Source: Phormidium tenue FACHB-1052
Lineage (GTDB): Bacteria; Cyanobacteriota; Cyanobacteriia; Phormidesmidales; Phormidesmidaceae
Direction of reading: 5' to 3'
NCBI RefSeq assembly: GCF_014696675.1
Contig: NZ_JACJQN010000008.1
Location: forward strand, 184,527 to 248,526
DNA: 64,000 nt
The notes under the pieces were generated by a model, which was not told the origin of the DNA, searched no databases, and saw only the letters and a program-made list of their open reading frames with translations. Both the position numbers and the translations under genes were made by a program. Each line of letters starts with the position of its first letter. The stretch's first letter is position 1. Shown here piece by piece: positions 27,601 to 35,808 of this stretch.

Positions 27601-28344
27601 GGTCAACCGCTGCAAGGCCACGACGATTGGGTCAATTCCGTAGCATTTAGCCCTGATGGCACGCGCATTGTCAGTGGCAGTGAGGACAAGACAGTGCGGC
27701 TATGGGATGCCAAAACCGGACAGCCCATTGGTCAACCGCTGCAAGGTCACGACGATTTGGTCTCTTCGGTAGCATTTAGCCCCGATGGCACTCGCATTGT
27801 CAGTGGTGGCGACAACACAGTGCGGCTGTGGGATGCCAAGACCGGCCAACCCATCGGCCAACCGCTGCAAGGCCACGACGATTGGGTCAATTCCGTAGCA
27901 TTTAGCCCTGATGGCACGCGCATTGTCAGTAGCAGTGGCGACACGACCGTGCGACTGTGGGATGCCAAGACGGGCCAGCCCATTAGTCAACCGCTGCAAG
28001 GCCACGATGGCTGGGTCTTTTCCGTAGCGTTTAGCCCGGATGGCACCCGCATTGTAAGCGGCGGTGAGGACAAGACAGTGCGGCTGTGGGATGCCAATGC
28101 TGATTGGCTGTCCATAGCCTGCAATCGGCTCCAATATCACCCGCTGCTCAACCAGCCAGAAACAGTCATTGCCGACGATCCAGAGTTTCTCCAGGTAGCC
28201 CAACGGGCCAAAGCTACCTGTCAGCAAAAAGTGTGGAACCAGACTGCCCCACCCACCAGCCATTCACCGATCGCTGATTGGCCCTTAGTTCGCAATCTCC
28301 CCCTGGTGACACAGTTGGCCAACCTCTGGAAAGGTCTGCCATGA
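24613..28344 (+). CDS. nSTAND1 NTPase-WD40 sensor, copy 1
   Basis: 1243 residues. A proline-rich N-terminus is followed by the shared motif VHVQGNDNQLNMIQA (24-38) and LTQTKIIQIS. nSTAND1 NTPase: PYKGLKKFE (66-74), FFGRDQF, Walker A LGASGSGKSS (104-113), Walker B WLIFIDQFEELF (about 185-196). A hydrophobic segment at about 521-546 (GFSMVALALAGFAGF) is probably membrane-spanning. From about 612 to 1163 there are thirteen WD40 repeats of 42-43 residues, almost identical except at a few positions. A conserved tail follows (WLSIACNRLQYHPLLNQPE). It overlaps the CHAT gene before it and the second copy after it by four bases each. Role by family: ligand sensing through WD40, NTP-driven oligomerisation, then effector recruitment. 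Confidence 0.9.
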   Translation: MNPDDTQNPLPQPPANQQQSFSDVHVQGNDNQLNMIQAQVVTLTQTKIIQISVNEIKTRELIAASPYKGLKKFEPEDSDRFFGRDQFIGGLVNELEQTNFVLLLGASGSGKSSVVRAGLVPWLQQTWGKQFVSLVLTPDSDPFESFYGSLLSRGFSQAQAQATKIDKADTLNQVVTTLKPTEAYWLIFIDQFEELFTVSEAKKRDSFIHSLVKLSKDRASDATLKIVATMRADFLDQLDPAPANRLARLTEKHRPLITQMHPDELRLAIEQPAAHHGVVFETGLVEEIIKDVQGQAGYLPLLQYTLDLLWESEMQNGGLQDRTLRSSAYRRLGGVRGALQQRVDEIYLGLSEPEQLAAQRIFLKLVEIGDDEAAGTGWKPVRRRAARAEFADEAEQRVLTQLINANLLVSDATIESVGQRQAAGQAATVEIAHEILLTSWTTLHGWIKQNRQSIALRNRLNDDVALWQAQKADSDLWSGSKLARVVELRRDAVFNQVLGGFSAGANQFIEASVELRERQRRRVLLGMSGFSMVALALAGFAGFQWRQAQRQATVAQLREQAATVQNLLPTANAVQGLILAIDAIDRSQSVPDLRINAQVNLLSAVQLSQEVNRLQGHEAFVASVAFSPDGTRIVSGGGDTTVRLWDAEMGQPIGQPLQGHDEWVSSVAFSPDGTRIVSGSEDKTVRLWDAKTGQPIGQPLQGHDHRVNSVAFSPDGTRIVSGSGDKTVRLWDAKTGQPIGQPLQGHEDAVRSVAFSPDGTRIVSGSGDKTVRLWDAKTGQPIGQPLQGHEDAVRSVAFSPDGTRIVSSSLDKTVRLWDAKTGQPIGHPFQGHESYVHSVAFSPDGTRIVSSSSDKTVRLWDAKTGQPIGHPLQGHDYRVYSVAFSPDGTRIVSGSEDNTVRMWDAETGQPIGQPLQGHEFEVFSVAFSPDGTRIVSGSFDNTVRLWDAKTGQPIGQPLQGHDDLVSSVAFSPDGTRIVSGGDNTVRLWDAKTGQPIGQPLQGHDDWVNSVAFSPDGTRIVSGSEDKTVRLWDAKTGQPIGQPLQGHDDLVSSVAFSPDGTRIVSGGDNTVRLWDAKTGQPIGQPLQGHDDWVNSVAFSPDGTRIVSSSGDTTVRLWDAKTGQPISQPLQGHDGWVFSVAFSPDGTRIVSGGEDKTVRLWDANADWLSIACNRLQYHPLLNQPETVIADDPEFLQVAQRAKATCQQKVWNQTAPPTSHSPIADWPLVRNLPLVTQLANLWKGLP
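26470..28095 (+). repeat. Array of thirteen 129-bp WD40-coding units
   Basis: Tandem units of 126-129 bp coding for SVAFSPDGTRIVSGS and TVRLWDAKTGQPIGQPLQGH. DNA identity between units is very high, and neighbouring blocks (for example two-unit blocks around 27480-27890) are duplicated nearly verbatim. Differences cluster in the codons after GH and around SGSxDx. This is concerted evolution of a repeat array, not a CRISPR. Confidence 0.9.
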
Positions 28345-31300
28345 ACCACCCCCAGCCGCCAAACCCTGAGCAAGACCCACCCCCCAACCAGCACCAATCC
28401 TTTGAGACTGTGCAAATACAGGGCAATGACAACATCTTCAACGCCCTTCAGGCCCACATCATCAACCTCACCCAAACCAAAATTATTCAGATCTCAGTCG
28501 ATGAGATCAAAACCCGCCAGCTAAACACCACATCCCCCTACAAAGGGCTAAAAAAGTTTGAATCGACCGACAAAGATTACTTCTTTGGGCGCGATCAATT
28601 TTTAGCTGAGCTAGTCAACGAGCTCAAGCAAACCAACTTAACCTTGCTACTCGGCGCATCCGGCAGCGGCAAGTCTTCGGTCGTGCGGGCCGGGCTAGTG
28701 CCCTTGCTCTCAGAAAAACTGGGCAAATCATTCCTGAGCCTAATCTTCACCCCAGACCAAGACCCCTTTGAGTCGTTCTACGGCAATTTGCTAAGCCGGG
28801 GCTTTAGCCAATCTCAGGCACAACTGGCGCGAGCGGGCAACGTAGACACCCTGAGCCAGGTCGTCAAAACCCTCAAGCAACCCGACGAATTTTGGCTGAT
28901 CGTCATTGACCAATTTGAGGAACTGTTTACCGTTAGCGCCCCCGAAAAACGCGATCGCTTCCTAGAAGGTCTAGCCAAACTCAGCACCCAACGAGCCACC
29001 GATCCGCAGCTCAAGATCGTAGCCACCATGCGCGCCGACTTTTTAGATCGGCTCGACCCCGCCCCCGCCAACCTGGTCGCCAAAGCCACCCAGGGCCACC
29101 GCCCCCTAATTACCCAAATGCAGCCAGATGAGCTGCGATCGGCGATCGAGCAGCCCGCCGCCCACCATGGCATAGTGTTTGAAACCGGGCTGGTAGAAGA
29201 CATCATCAAAGACGTGCAGGGGCAGGCGGGCTATCTGCCGCTGTTGCAATACACCCTAGACCTGCTATGGGAAACCGAGGTGCAGGATGGCGGCATTCGC
29301 GATCGCACCTTAAATATCAGCTCCTATCGGCGGCTGGGTGGGGTGCGCGGTGCGCTCCAGCAGCGGGTCGATGAGATCTATCAGGGGCTCTCTCAGCCAG
29401 AACAATTGGCGACCCAGCGCATTTTTCTCAAACTGGTAGAGATTGGTGGCGATGTCGAGTCGGGTACAGAGTGGAGACCCGTGCGACGGCGAGCCCATCG
29501 TGCTGAGTTTGCCGATGTGCAAGAACAAGCCGTGCTGACGCAGCTGATCAACCAAAATTTGCTGGTGAGCGACGTGGTGGCCGCAGCGGCTAGCGCTTCC
29601 CCAGAGTCTACGGTTGAAATTGCCCACGAGATTTTGCTCACCTCCTGGCCCACTCTGAATGAGTGGATTAAAGACAACCGCCAGGCGATCGCCCTCCGGA
29701 ACCGCCTCAACGACGACGTCAGGCAGTGGCAAACCACAAAACCCGATGACGAGCTCTGGAGCGGCTTAAAGCTAGCCAGGGTGGTAGATCTCAAAAACGA
29801 CCTTGCCTTTAACCAGATTTTGGGGGGCTTTAGCCCAGAGGCTACGGCGTTTATTGAGGCAAGTGTGGGGTTGCGCGATCGCCGAGAACACGACAAAGAA
29901 GCCCAGCGGCGGCGTGTTGTACTGGGGCTATCGGGTTTTTCGATGGCTGCCCTGGCGCTATCTGGCTTTGCGCTCTATCAATGGCAACAGGCCCAGCGGC
30001 AGGCTACCGTAGCCCAGTTGCGAGAGCAGGCGGCAATGGTGCTGAACCTATTACCCACAGCTAATGCCGTTCAAGGCTTGATTTTAGCGATCGACGCCAT
30101 AGACAGGAGCCAGTCGGTTCCAGCCCTGAGGATGAGTACCCAAGCTAATCTGCTAAGTGCAGTGCAGCTATCGCAAGAAGTCAATGGGTTACAAGGCCAC
30201 GAGGATATAGTCTCTTCAGTTGCATTTAGCCCCGATGGCACTCGCATTGTCAGTGGCAGTGAAGACAACACAGTGCGACTGTGGAATGCCGAGACGGGCC
30301 AACCTATCGGTCAACCCCTGCAAGGTCACGACGATTTGATCCGGTCTGTAGCGTTTAGCCCGGATGGCACTCGCATTGTTAGTGGCAGTGGCGACAAGAC
30401 CGTGCGGCTGTGGGATGCCAAGACAGGCCAACCCATTGGCCAACCGCTGCAAGGTCACAACGATGTGGTCCATTCAGTAGCGTTTAGCCCGGATGGCACT
30501 CGCATTGTCAGTGGTAGTCGCGACAAAACAGTGCAGCTGTGGGATGCCAAGACGGGCCAACCCATTGGCCAACCGCTGCAAGGTCACAACGATGTGGTCC
30601 ATTCAGTAGCGTTTAGCCCGGATGGCACTCGCATTGTCAGTGGTAGTCACGATAAGACTGTGCGGTTGTGGGATGCCGAGACGGGCCAGCCCATCGGTCA
30701 ACCGCTGCAAGGTCATGACGAGAAGGTCTATTCAGTAGCGTTTAGCCCCGATGGCACTCACATTGTCAGTGGTAGTCGCGACAAAACAGTGTGGTTGTGG
30801 GATGCCAAGACCGGCCAACCCATCGGTCACCCCCTGCAAGGCCATGACGATTGGGTCCGTTCAGTGGCGTTTAGCCCCAATGGCACTCGCATTGTCAGTG
30901 GTAGTGCTGATAAGACCGTGCGGCTGTGGGATGCCGAGACCGGCCAACCTATCGGTCAACCGCTGCGATATGACGCTCAGGTCCATTCAGTAGCGTTTAG
31001 CCCCGATGGCACTCGCATTATCAGTGGCAGTGACGATACAACAGTGCGGCTGTGGGATGCTGAAATAGGTCAGCCCATTGGTCAACCGCTGCAAGGTCAC
31101 GACAATAAGGTCTATTCGGTAGCGTTTAGCCTCGATGGCACTCGCATTGTCAGTGGCAGTTTTGACAAGACCGTGCGGCTGTGGGATGCCGAGACGGGCC
31201 AACCCATTGGTCAACCGCTACAAGGTCACGACAGTACGGTCATTTCAGTAGCGTTTAGCCCCAATGGCACTCGCATTGTCAGTGGTAGTGCTGATAAGAC

Positions 31301-32216
31301 CGTGCGACTGTGGGATGCCGAAACCGGCCAACCCATCGGTCAACCGCTGCAAGGCCATGAGAATTTTGTCTATTCAGTAGCGTTTAGCCCCGATGGCACT
31401 CGCATTGTCAGTGGCAGTGACGACAAGACCGTGCGACTGTGGGATGCCAGGACGGGCCAACCCATCGGTCAACCGCTGCGACATGACAATCCGGTCATTT
31501 CAGTAGCGTTTAGCCCCAATGGCACTCGCATTATCAGTGGCAGTACTGACAAGACCGTGCGACTGTGGGATGCCGAGACCGGCCAACCCATCGGTCAACC
31601 GTTACAAGGCCACGATGATTGGGTCACTTCAGTAGCGTTTAGCCCCAATGGCACTCGCATTGTCAGTGGCAGTGACGATACAACAGTGCGACTGTGGGAT
31701 GCCGAGACCGGCCAACCCATTGGCCAACCCCTGCGAGGCCACGAAGATTTTGTCACTTCAGTAGCGTTTAGCCCCGATGGCACTCGCATTGTCAGTGGCA
31801 GTGATGACAAGACCGTGCGACTGTGGGATGCCGAGACCGGCCAACCCATCGGTCAACCGCTGCAAGGCCACGAAGATTTTGTCACTTCAGTAGCGTTTAG
31901 CCCCGATGGCACTCACATTATCAGCGGCAGTGAGGATAACACAGTGCGGCTGTGGGATGCTAACGCTGATTGGCTAACCATAGCCTGCAATCGCCTCCGA
32001 TATCACCCGCTGCTCAACCAACCAGAAACAGTCATTACCGATGATCCAGAATTTCTCCAGGTAGCCCAACGGGCCAAAGCAACCTGTGAACAAAAAGTCT
32101 GGAACCAGGCTGCCTTACCCACCAGCCAGTCAGCGATTACTGACCGGTCCATGGCTGTGAGGTTGCATCAGGTATGGGCCAACCTTACCAAGCTGCTTAG
32201 CCAAGCGTCTAGATAA
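28341..32216 (+). CDS. nSTAND1 NTPase-WD40 sensor, copy 2
   Basis: 1291 residues from ATG 28341, inside an ATGA overlap with copy 1; the longer frame from 28278 would run over the C-terminus of copy 1. Layout is as in copy 1: motif VQIQGNDNIFNALQA near 24-38, LTQTKIIQIS, PYKGLKKFE, Walker A LGASGSGKSS, Walker B WLIVIDQFEELF, hydrophobic segment about 525-548, then fourteen WD40 repeats (about 616-1210) and the tail WLTIACNRLRYHPLL. The NTPase half is clearly diverged from copy 1 while the WD40 units are similar. The junction GGTCTGCCATGAACC is shared with the start of copy 1, showing tandem gene duplication. Two sensors with different repeat arrays may see different ligands. Confidence 0.9.
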   Translation: MNHPQPPNPEQDPPPNQHQSFETVQIQGNDNIFNALQAHIINLTQTKIIQISVDEIKTRQLNTTSPYKGLKKFESTDKDYFFGRDQFLAELVNELKQTNLTLLLGASGSGKSSVVRAGLVPLLSEKLGKSFLSLIFTPDQDPFESFYGNLLSRGFSQSQAQLARAGNVDTLSQVVKTLKQPDEFWLIVIDQFEELFTVSAPEKRDRFLEGLAKLSTQRATDPQLKIVATMRADFLDRLDPAPANLVAKATQGHRPLITQMQPDELRSAIEQPAAHHGIVFETGLVEDIIKDVQGQAGYLPLLQYTLDLLWETEVQDGGIRDRTLNISSYRRLGGVRGALQQRVDEIYQGLSQPEQLATQRIFLKLVEIGGDVESGTEWRPVRRRAHRAEFADVQEQAVLTQLINQNLLVSDVVAAAASASPESTVEIAHEILLTSWPTLNEWIKDNRQAIALRNRLNDDVRQWQTTKPDDELWSGLKLARVVDLKNDLAFNQILGGFSPEATAFIEASVGLRDRREHDKEAQRRRVVLGLSGFSMAALALSGFALYQWQQAQRQATVAQLREQAAMVLNLLPTANAVQGLILAIDAIDRSQSVPALRMSTQANLLSAVQLSQEVNGLQGHEDIVSSVAFSPDGTRIVSGSEDNTVRLWNAETGQPIGQPLQGHDDLIRSVAFSPDGTRIVSGSGDKTVRLWDAKTGQPIGQPLQGHNDVVHSVAFSPDGTRIVSGSRDKTVQLWDAKTGQPIGQPLQGHNDVVHSVAFSPDGTRIVSGSHDKTVRLWDAETGQPIGQPLQGHDEKVYSVAFSPDGTHIVSGSRDKTVWLWDAKTGQPIGHPLQGHDDWVRSVAFSPNGTRIVSGSADKTVRLWDAETGQPIGQPLRYDAQVHSVAFSPDGTRIISGSDDTTVRLWDAEIGQPIGQPLQGHDNKVYSVAFSLDGTRIVSGSFDKTVRLWDAETGQPIGQPLQGHDSTVISVAFSPNGTRIVSGSADKTVRLWDAETGQPIGQPLQGHENFVYSVAFSPDGTRIVSGSDDKTVRLWDARTGQPIGQPLRHDNPVISVAFSPNGTRIISGSTDKTVRLWDAETGQPIGQPLQGHDDWVTSVAFSPNGTRIVSGSDDTTVRLWDAETGQPIGQPLRGHEDFVTSVAFSPDGTRIVSGSDDKTVRLWDAETGQPIGQPLQGHEDFVTSVAFSPDGTHIISGSEDNTVRLWDANADWLTIACNRLRYHPLLNQPETVITDDPEFLQVAQRAKATCEQKVWNQAALPTSQSAITDRSMAVRLHQVWANLTKLLSQASR
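30200..31960 (+). repeat. Array of fourteen 126-129-bp WD40-coding units
   Basis: Same unit type as at 26470-28095. Fourteen units are present, enough for two seven-bladed propellers. Two units are three bases shorter because QGHD is replaced by RYD or RHD. Variation is concentrated after GH and around SGSxDx, as in copy 1. Confidence 0.9.
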
Positions 32217-32278
32217 TTTGCGACTTTTGACTATGTCAGCTCTGGTCTTAATTGGACCTCATGTCTAATTGCGTCCGC

Positions 32279-33151
32279 TCATCTTCCTAAATCAAACCTA
32301 GACTTCTGATTTGTTTGGATAGAGACAGAGGCTCTACCTTTTTGAATCAACGAATTTGAGCCACTGCCCAAGTCTCGCTGCATAGCCGCTGTTGCCTTCT
32401 CCGACAGTGGGTCCCCCTTCGCCACTTCCCTAGCCACCTCCGTAATCCGGCCTAAATATCCCTCCGGCCTACCCAGCACCACCGCAGTCCCATGCCACCG
32501 CCAAAGCTGCCCCAGTTCTGGGCGACCCTGCTGCCACGAGTTCCCCATGCTCTCCGGGCACACCAGCACCTCATTCCAGCCCTTGCCCTGGTTCGGCGTT
32601 AGCCGCTCAATTCCCGGCACCTGCTGCGCCACCCGCCAGGCCATTGTCTCCCCCGCCACATCCGCATCAAACGCCGCCGCTACCAGTTCCCCACTCCACA
32701 GCACCGTCTTCAACGCTTCCGTTGGCACCCCTCCAAAGCCATCCGTTGAGAGATAAATCGACACTCCCTCCGGCCCCCGCTGAGCCCGATCCAGCACCGC
32801 CAGCGACATCGCATCAATGGGCGACTCCACCAGCAGCACCCGCTGCACTGGCCCCTGCCCCGTACCAATCCAAAACCACCCCTGGTCTCTAGCCGACCCC
32901 GGCGCTAGGCCATGGAAATGATTCTCCTCGCCCCAAGTGCCTCTTAAACTGGCCCCAATTACCTCACCCCGCCTCCAGGTTTGGGCCTGCAACTTATGCC
33001 GCAAAAATACGGCATTCTGATGGTCATCGGCAAAGATCAAGCCCCGCTCATGGAGCCGATCCACTAACACCGATGGTAGCTTGCGGGTTTCCACCAGATA
33101 CTCATGCACCCCCGCCCAGCGATGTTCATTTGGGGCGGGCATCTCCAACAC
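32279..33151 (-). CDS. DUF3991/Toprim-domain protein, probably 5'-frameshifted
   Basis: 290 residues from a GTG at 33151. The N-terminal part (VHEYLVETRKLPSVLVDRLHERGLIFAD) matches DUF3991. A Toprim-like domain follows, with LLVESPIDAMSLAV (acidic motif) and AAFDADVAGETMA (DxD motif). Such proteins belong to plasmid and conjugative replication or mobilisation modules. Immediately upstream, another frame (33270 down to about 33160) encodes a good helical sequence, MVLSTADAFTLLTMLKAY, then runs out of frame into this gene. A single frameshift near 33160 would join them, so the gene may be broken. A disordered C-terminal tail is present. Confidence 0.7.
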   Translation of the reverse strand: MLEMPAPNEHRWAGVHEYLVETRKLPSVLVDRLHERGLIFADDHQNAVFLRHKLQAQTWRRGEVIGASLRGTWGEENHFHGLAPGSARDQGWFWIGTGQGPVQRVLLVESPIDAMSLAVLDRAQRGPEGVSIYLSTDGFGGVPTEALKTVLWSGELVAAAFDADVAGETMAWRVAQQVPGIERLTPNQGKGWNEVLVCPESMGNSWQQGRPELGQLWRWHGTAVVLGRPEGYLGRITEVAREVAKGDPLSEKATAAMQRDLGSGSNSLIQKGRASVSIQTNQKSRFDLGR

Positions 33152-33443
33152 CCTGGGTTCTCGCTCTTCAGTAGCGATTGCAGGTAGTTGATGAGGGTGG
33201 ATAGCGATCGCTCTCGGTATGCCTTGAGCATGGTCAACAGAGTGAATGCATCGGCTGTTGATAGCACCACGTAATGAGTGTCTCTTTAACCATTACTATG
33301 AGCTTATCTCCAAGCAAATCCTTTCGTGCTACCGACCCGTTCAGCGTACCAGAGCCCTCGCAAATACTCTATATCGAAGACAACAACCCTGCTCTGAGGG
33401 TTATCATCACACGTGAGCACAATCATCTCAGAAGAAAAACAGC

Positions 33444-35327
33444 TTACTTGTTCCTAGTGAAGAACAATCGATCTTCCCTGACTTCATAGCTAGGTGGGTT
33501 GTGAACGGCCTCCCTTAGAGCTTCCATATCTGGAACGAGGAGAACACACCGTTGTCTGCAGCGGCTCAAGGCTGTGTAAACCATTGCTCTTTCCAAAAGT
33601 CGAGACGGAGGCAAGACAGCAATGATAGTATCCCAATCGCTACCCTGAGCCCGATGTACAGTCAAAGCATACGCCATTTCTATATATGACTCGGTCTCTC
33701 TTAACGAACAAACAATACGCTCATCCTCTGCCTCAATCTCTACATGAGCCAAATCTGGATTTCTAGGGGCAGCATTAATGATATTGACAATCCTTCCTTG
33801 AAGACCGTTAATAACTCGTTTTCCAGAGGAGAGGGTTGTATTGGCTGTGAAAACAACTGGAGTACTCAGTTGGAGGTCACTGGTGCCATAACTGTGCTGA
33901 TGGATTCTACTGTTGAGAGCTTTGGCACCCAACTGACTTTCCGATAAAGGAGATATTACCTGCGCTTCCAAGTTAAGAGCATCCAATACTCTTGTTACCA
34001 GCGAGGGAATTGCCTTCCATTCGGCCTGAATTAATGATATGCCCTGCTTCCATGAATTTTCCCAGTCAAACGAGGCTATATCCGGTAGAACTCCATTTCT
34101 GATAGCTGATAGCGTTTGAGGTATGCCTGTTTCGTATGCTTGGCGATGGACAACGGTGAGTTCTTGTGAAGGAATCTGGTTACACCGAATAAAACTATGC
34201 AGGAGCTTACCGGGGCCAATTGGGGGCAACTGGGCCTCATCCCCGCACAGAACCAGACTTGCGCTTTTAGGCAATCGCTTAAGCAGATGGCGAAAATCTA
34301 ACATGTCCACCATCGAGAACTCATCAATGATGACAACGGTATCCACGAAATCGTTTGTCTTCAATTTGAGCAGCGCCTTAGCGATTGTCATCGACTCCCT
34401 TCCTGTACTGTTCGTCATTTTTCTGGCTGCCTTAGCAGCCAGGGCAAGGAGTACCGGACGCTTGTTAGCCATCTCTGCCGCCGTACAGATAGCTTTGATC
34501 ACAAAGGTTTTGCCAACTCCAGCTCCCCCATAAAATAGACTCACGTTTTTTTCGGCGGCGTTCAGGACAACCTTATACTGTTCCTGGGTTAGGTTAGTGT
34601 GTTCAATACGCTGGACGGCACTCACTAGCTCGACAGGCTGACTGGCTAGGCTAGGTAAAGTCAAATGGTTGAGTACCCAATCTTCGATTTCTCTTTCCAG
34701 GAAATAGGCTCCAGGAACCTGAAACCCATTCTCGACAGCAAATAAGGCTCCAGTCTTCAGTGCTAGTTCAATGGCTTGCTCTGCTATCTGGCTTAGGCTA
34801 GGTAGTGAATTATTCCACCGAGGCTTGAGCAAATCCGCGATGGAAATTCTGAGTCTCTTCTGATTGATCCAGGTAGAACCCGATTCATCAATATAGGAGT
34901 AGACAGCTTGTTCCGAAGCTCCAATCAACCTAACGGGATGGTCGGGCGGGATATTGAGCTGTTTGGCTAGTCTGTCTACGCTTTTCCAAGGAGCAACAGC
35001 TAGCAAACGATAGGGATTTGCTTTAAGCTTTTCTAAAGAGGCATGTCCCCAAATACGAAATACAACAGTGCCTGCAGAAGGTGAAATTTCATTACGATCT
35101 AACCATTGGATTATCTCTTGTTGGGCAAGCACTTTTCGCCAGCCAAAGAGCAATAAATCTGTTTTTTTAACGGTCAAAACCTGAGTTAGACGGTTCCTAT
35201 CCTTCTGAGTAAGAATTTCATAGAGTTCTTCGCCAAAGGCAGTAATAGCCTTTTCAGCAGTACTCTTTCCTACCCCCTCAAAGTCTGGACCAGTGAGTAC
35301 TTTATGGAGATTAGGTAGTTTATACAT
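33444..35327 (-). CDS. RecD2-like DNA helicase of a mobile recombinase operon
   Basis: 627 residues. The N-terminus has helix-hairpin-helix features (LTGPDFEGVGKSTAEKAI), as in RecD2. Helicase motifs: Walker A FYGGAGVGKTFV (about 265-276), Walker B VVIIDEFSMVD (about 331-341), then LCGDEAQLPPIGPG (motif III), YALTVHRAQGSDW (motif V) and YTALSRCRQR (motif VI). All are intact, so it should be an active superfamily 1 5'-3' helicase. The start overlaps the end of the upstream coiled-coil gene by eight bases. As the last gene of the recombinase operon it probably assists excision, replication or integration of the element. The region is AT-rich relative to its surroundings. Confidence 0.85.
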   Translation of the reverse strand: MYKLPNLHKVLTGPDFEGVGKSTAEKAITAFGEELYEILTQKDRNRLTQVLTVKKTDLLLFGWRKVLAQQEIIQWLDRNEISPSAGTVVFRIWGHASLEKLKANPYRLLAVAPWKSVDRLAKQLNIPPDHPVRLIGASEQAVYSYIDESGSTWINQKRLRISIADLLKPRWNNSLPSLSQIAEQAIELALKTGALFAVENGFQVPGAYFLEREIEDWVLNHLTLPSLASQPVELVSAVQRIEHTNLTQEQYKVVLNAAEKNVSLFYGGAGVGKTFVIKAICTAAEMANKRPVLLALAAKAARKMTNSTGRESMTIAKALLKLKTNDFVDTVVIIDEFSMVDMLDFRHLLKRLPKSASLVLCGDEAQLPPIGPGKLLHSFIRCNQIPSQELTVVHRQAYETGIPQTLSAIRNGVLPDIASFDWENSWKQGISLIQAEWKAIPSLVTRVLDALNLEAQVISPLSESQLGAKALNSRIHQHSYGTSDLQLSTPVVFTANTTLSSGKRVINGLQGRIVNIINAAPRNPDLAHVEIEAEDERIVCSLRETESYIEMAYALTVHRAQGSDWDTIIAVLPPSRLLERAMVYTALSRCRQRCVLLVPDMEALREAVHNPPSYEVREDRLFFTRNK

Positions 35328-35808
35328 GAAGCGTTCTCAGACTTCTAGTACAGTGCTGCTCAAAGGCACTATGTTGCTGTGTGAGAGCCTCTAGCTTTTC
35401 CTCCAACAAGGCACAGCGTTGCTGATAGACTTTTTCACTTCTTTGTAATTTCTTTAGCTCTTTTTCAAGCCGACTAACTTCTCTTTGAAGTCGTTCTACG
35501 TCAGTGTTCCTGAGACGAGGTGTAGGATCAGTCCGGAGCTCGACTGCAGGCTTCTCCACTTCCTTCTCTGGATTTTGCTGAGATAGCCACTCAGCTAGAC
35601 AAGATAACATCTCCTGATAAATGGGCTTACAAGCAGCGCTCTCCAGTCTTTTTCTCTCAAAGCGTGGATACCCCCGTTTTCTCATAGCTTGCTCTAAACC
35701 CGATTTGCTTAGAGTTTGTCCGTACCGTGGCCACTGATTAATCGGTACTTCACGCTTAAAGATGTCAAGGGCTTCCGCATAGATGTCTCGCTGATCTGTG
35801 CTTTTCAT
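35320..35808 (-). CDS. Coiled-coil accessory protein of the recombinase operon
   Basis: 162 residues. The first 90 residues are a small helical domain (KREVPINQWPRYGQTLSKSGLEQAMRKRGYP split over two helices). The last 65 form a strong coiled coil (VERLQREVSRLEKELKKLQ and onwards). The ATG directly follows the TAG of the upstream gene. I do not recognise a family. Position and structure suggest a DNA-binding partner of the recombinases. Confidence 0.7.
   Translation of the reverse strand: MKSTDQRDIYAEALDIFKREVPINQWPRYGQTLSKSGLEQAMRKRGYPRFERKRLESAACKPIYQEMLSCLAEWLSQQNPEKEVEKPAVELRTDPTPRLRNTDVERLQREVSRLEKELKKLQRSEKVYQQRCALLEEKLEALTQQHSAFEQHCTRSLRTLHV

Noticed and set aside
26470..28095. Regularly spaced DNA repeats that could be mistaken for a CRISPR array
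   Set aside because: The period is 126-129 bp, the repeats are translated WD40 units in one long frame, and there are no short repeats with unique spacers.
26608..28263. Long minus-strand open frames with repeated LTDGLACLCIPQSHG-type peptides
   Set aside because: They are exact antisense shadows of the WD40 repeats and have no independent start signals or homology.
33274..33489. Plus-strand frame antisense to the end of the RecD-like gene
   Set aside because: It overlaps the 3' end of a well-supported gene and shows no protein features.
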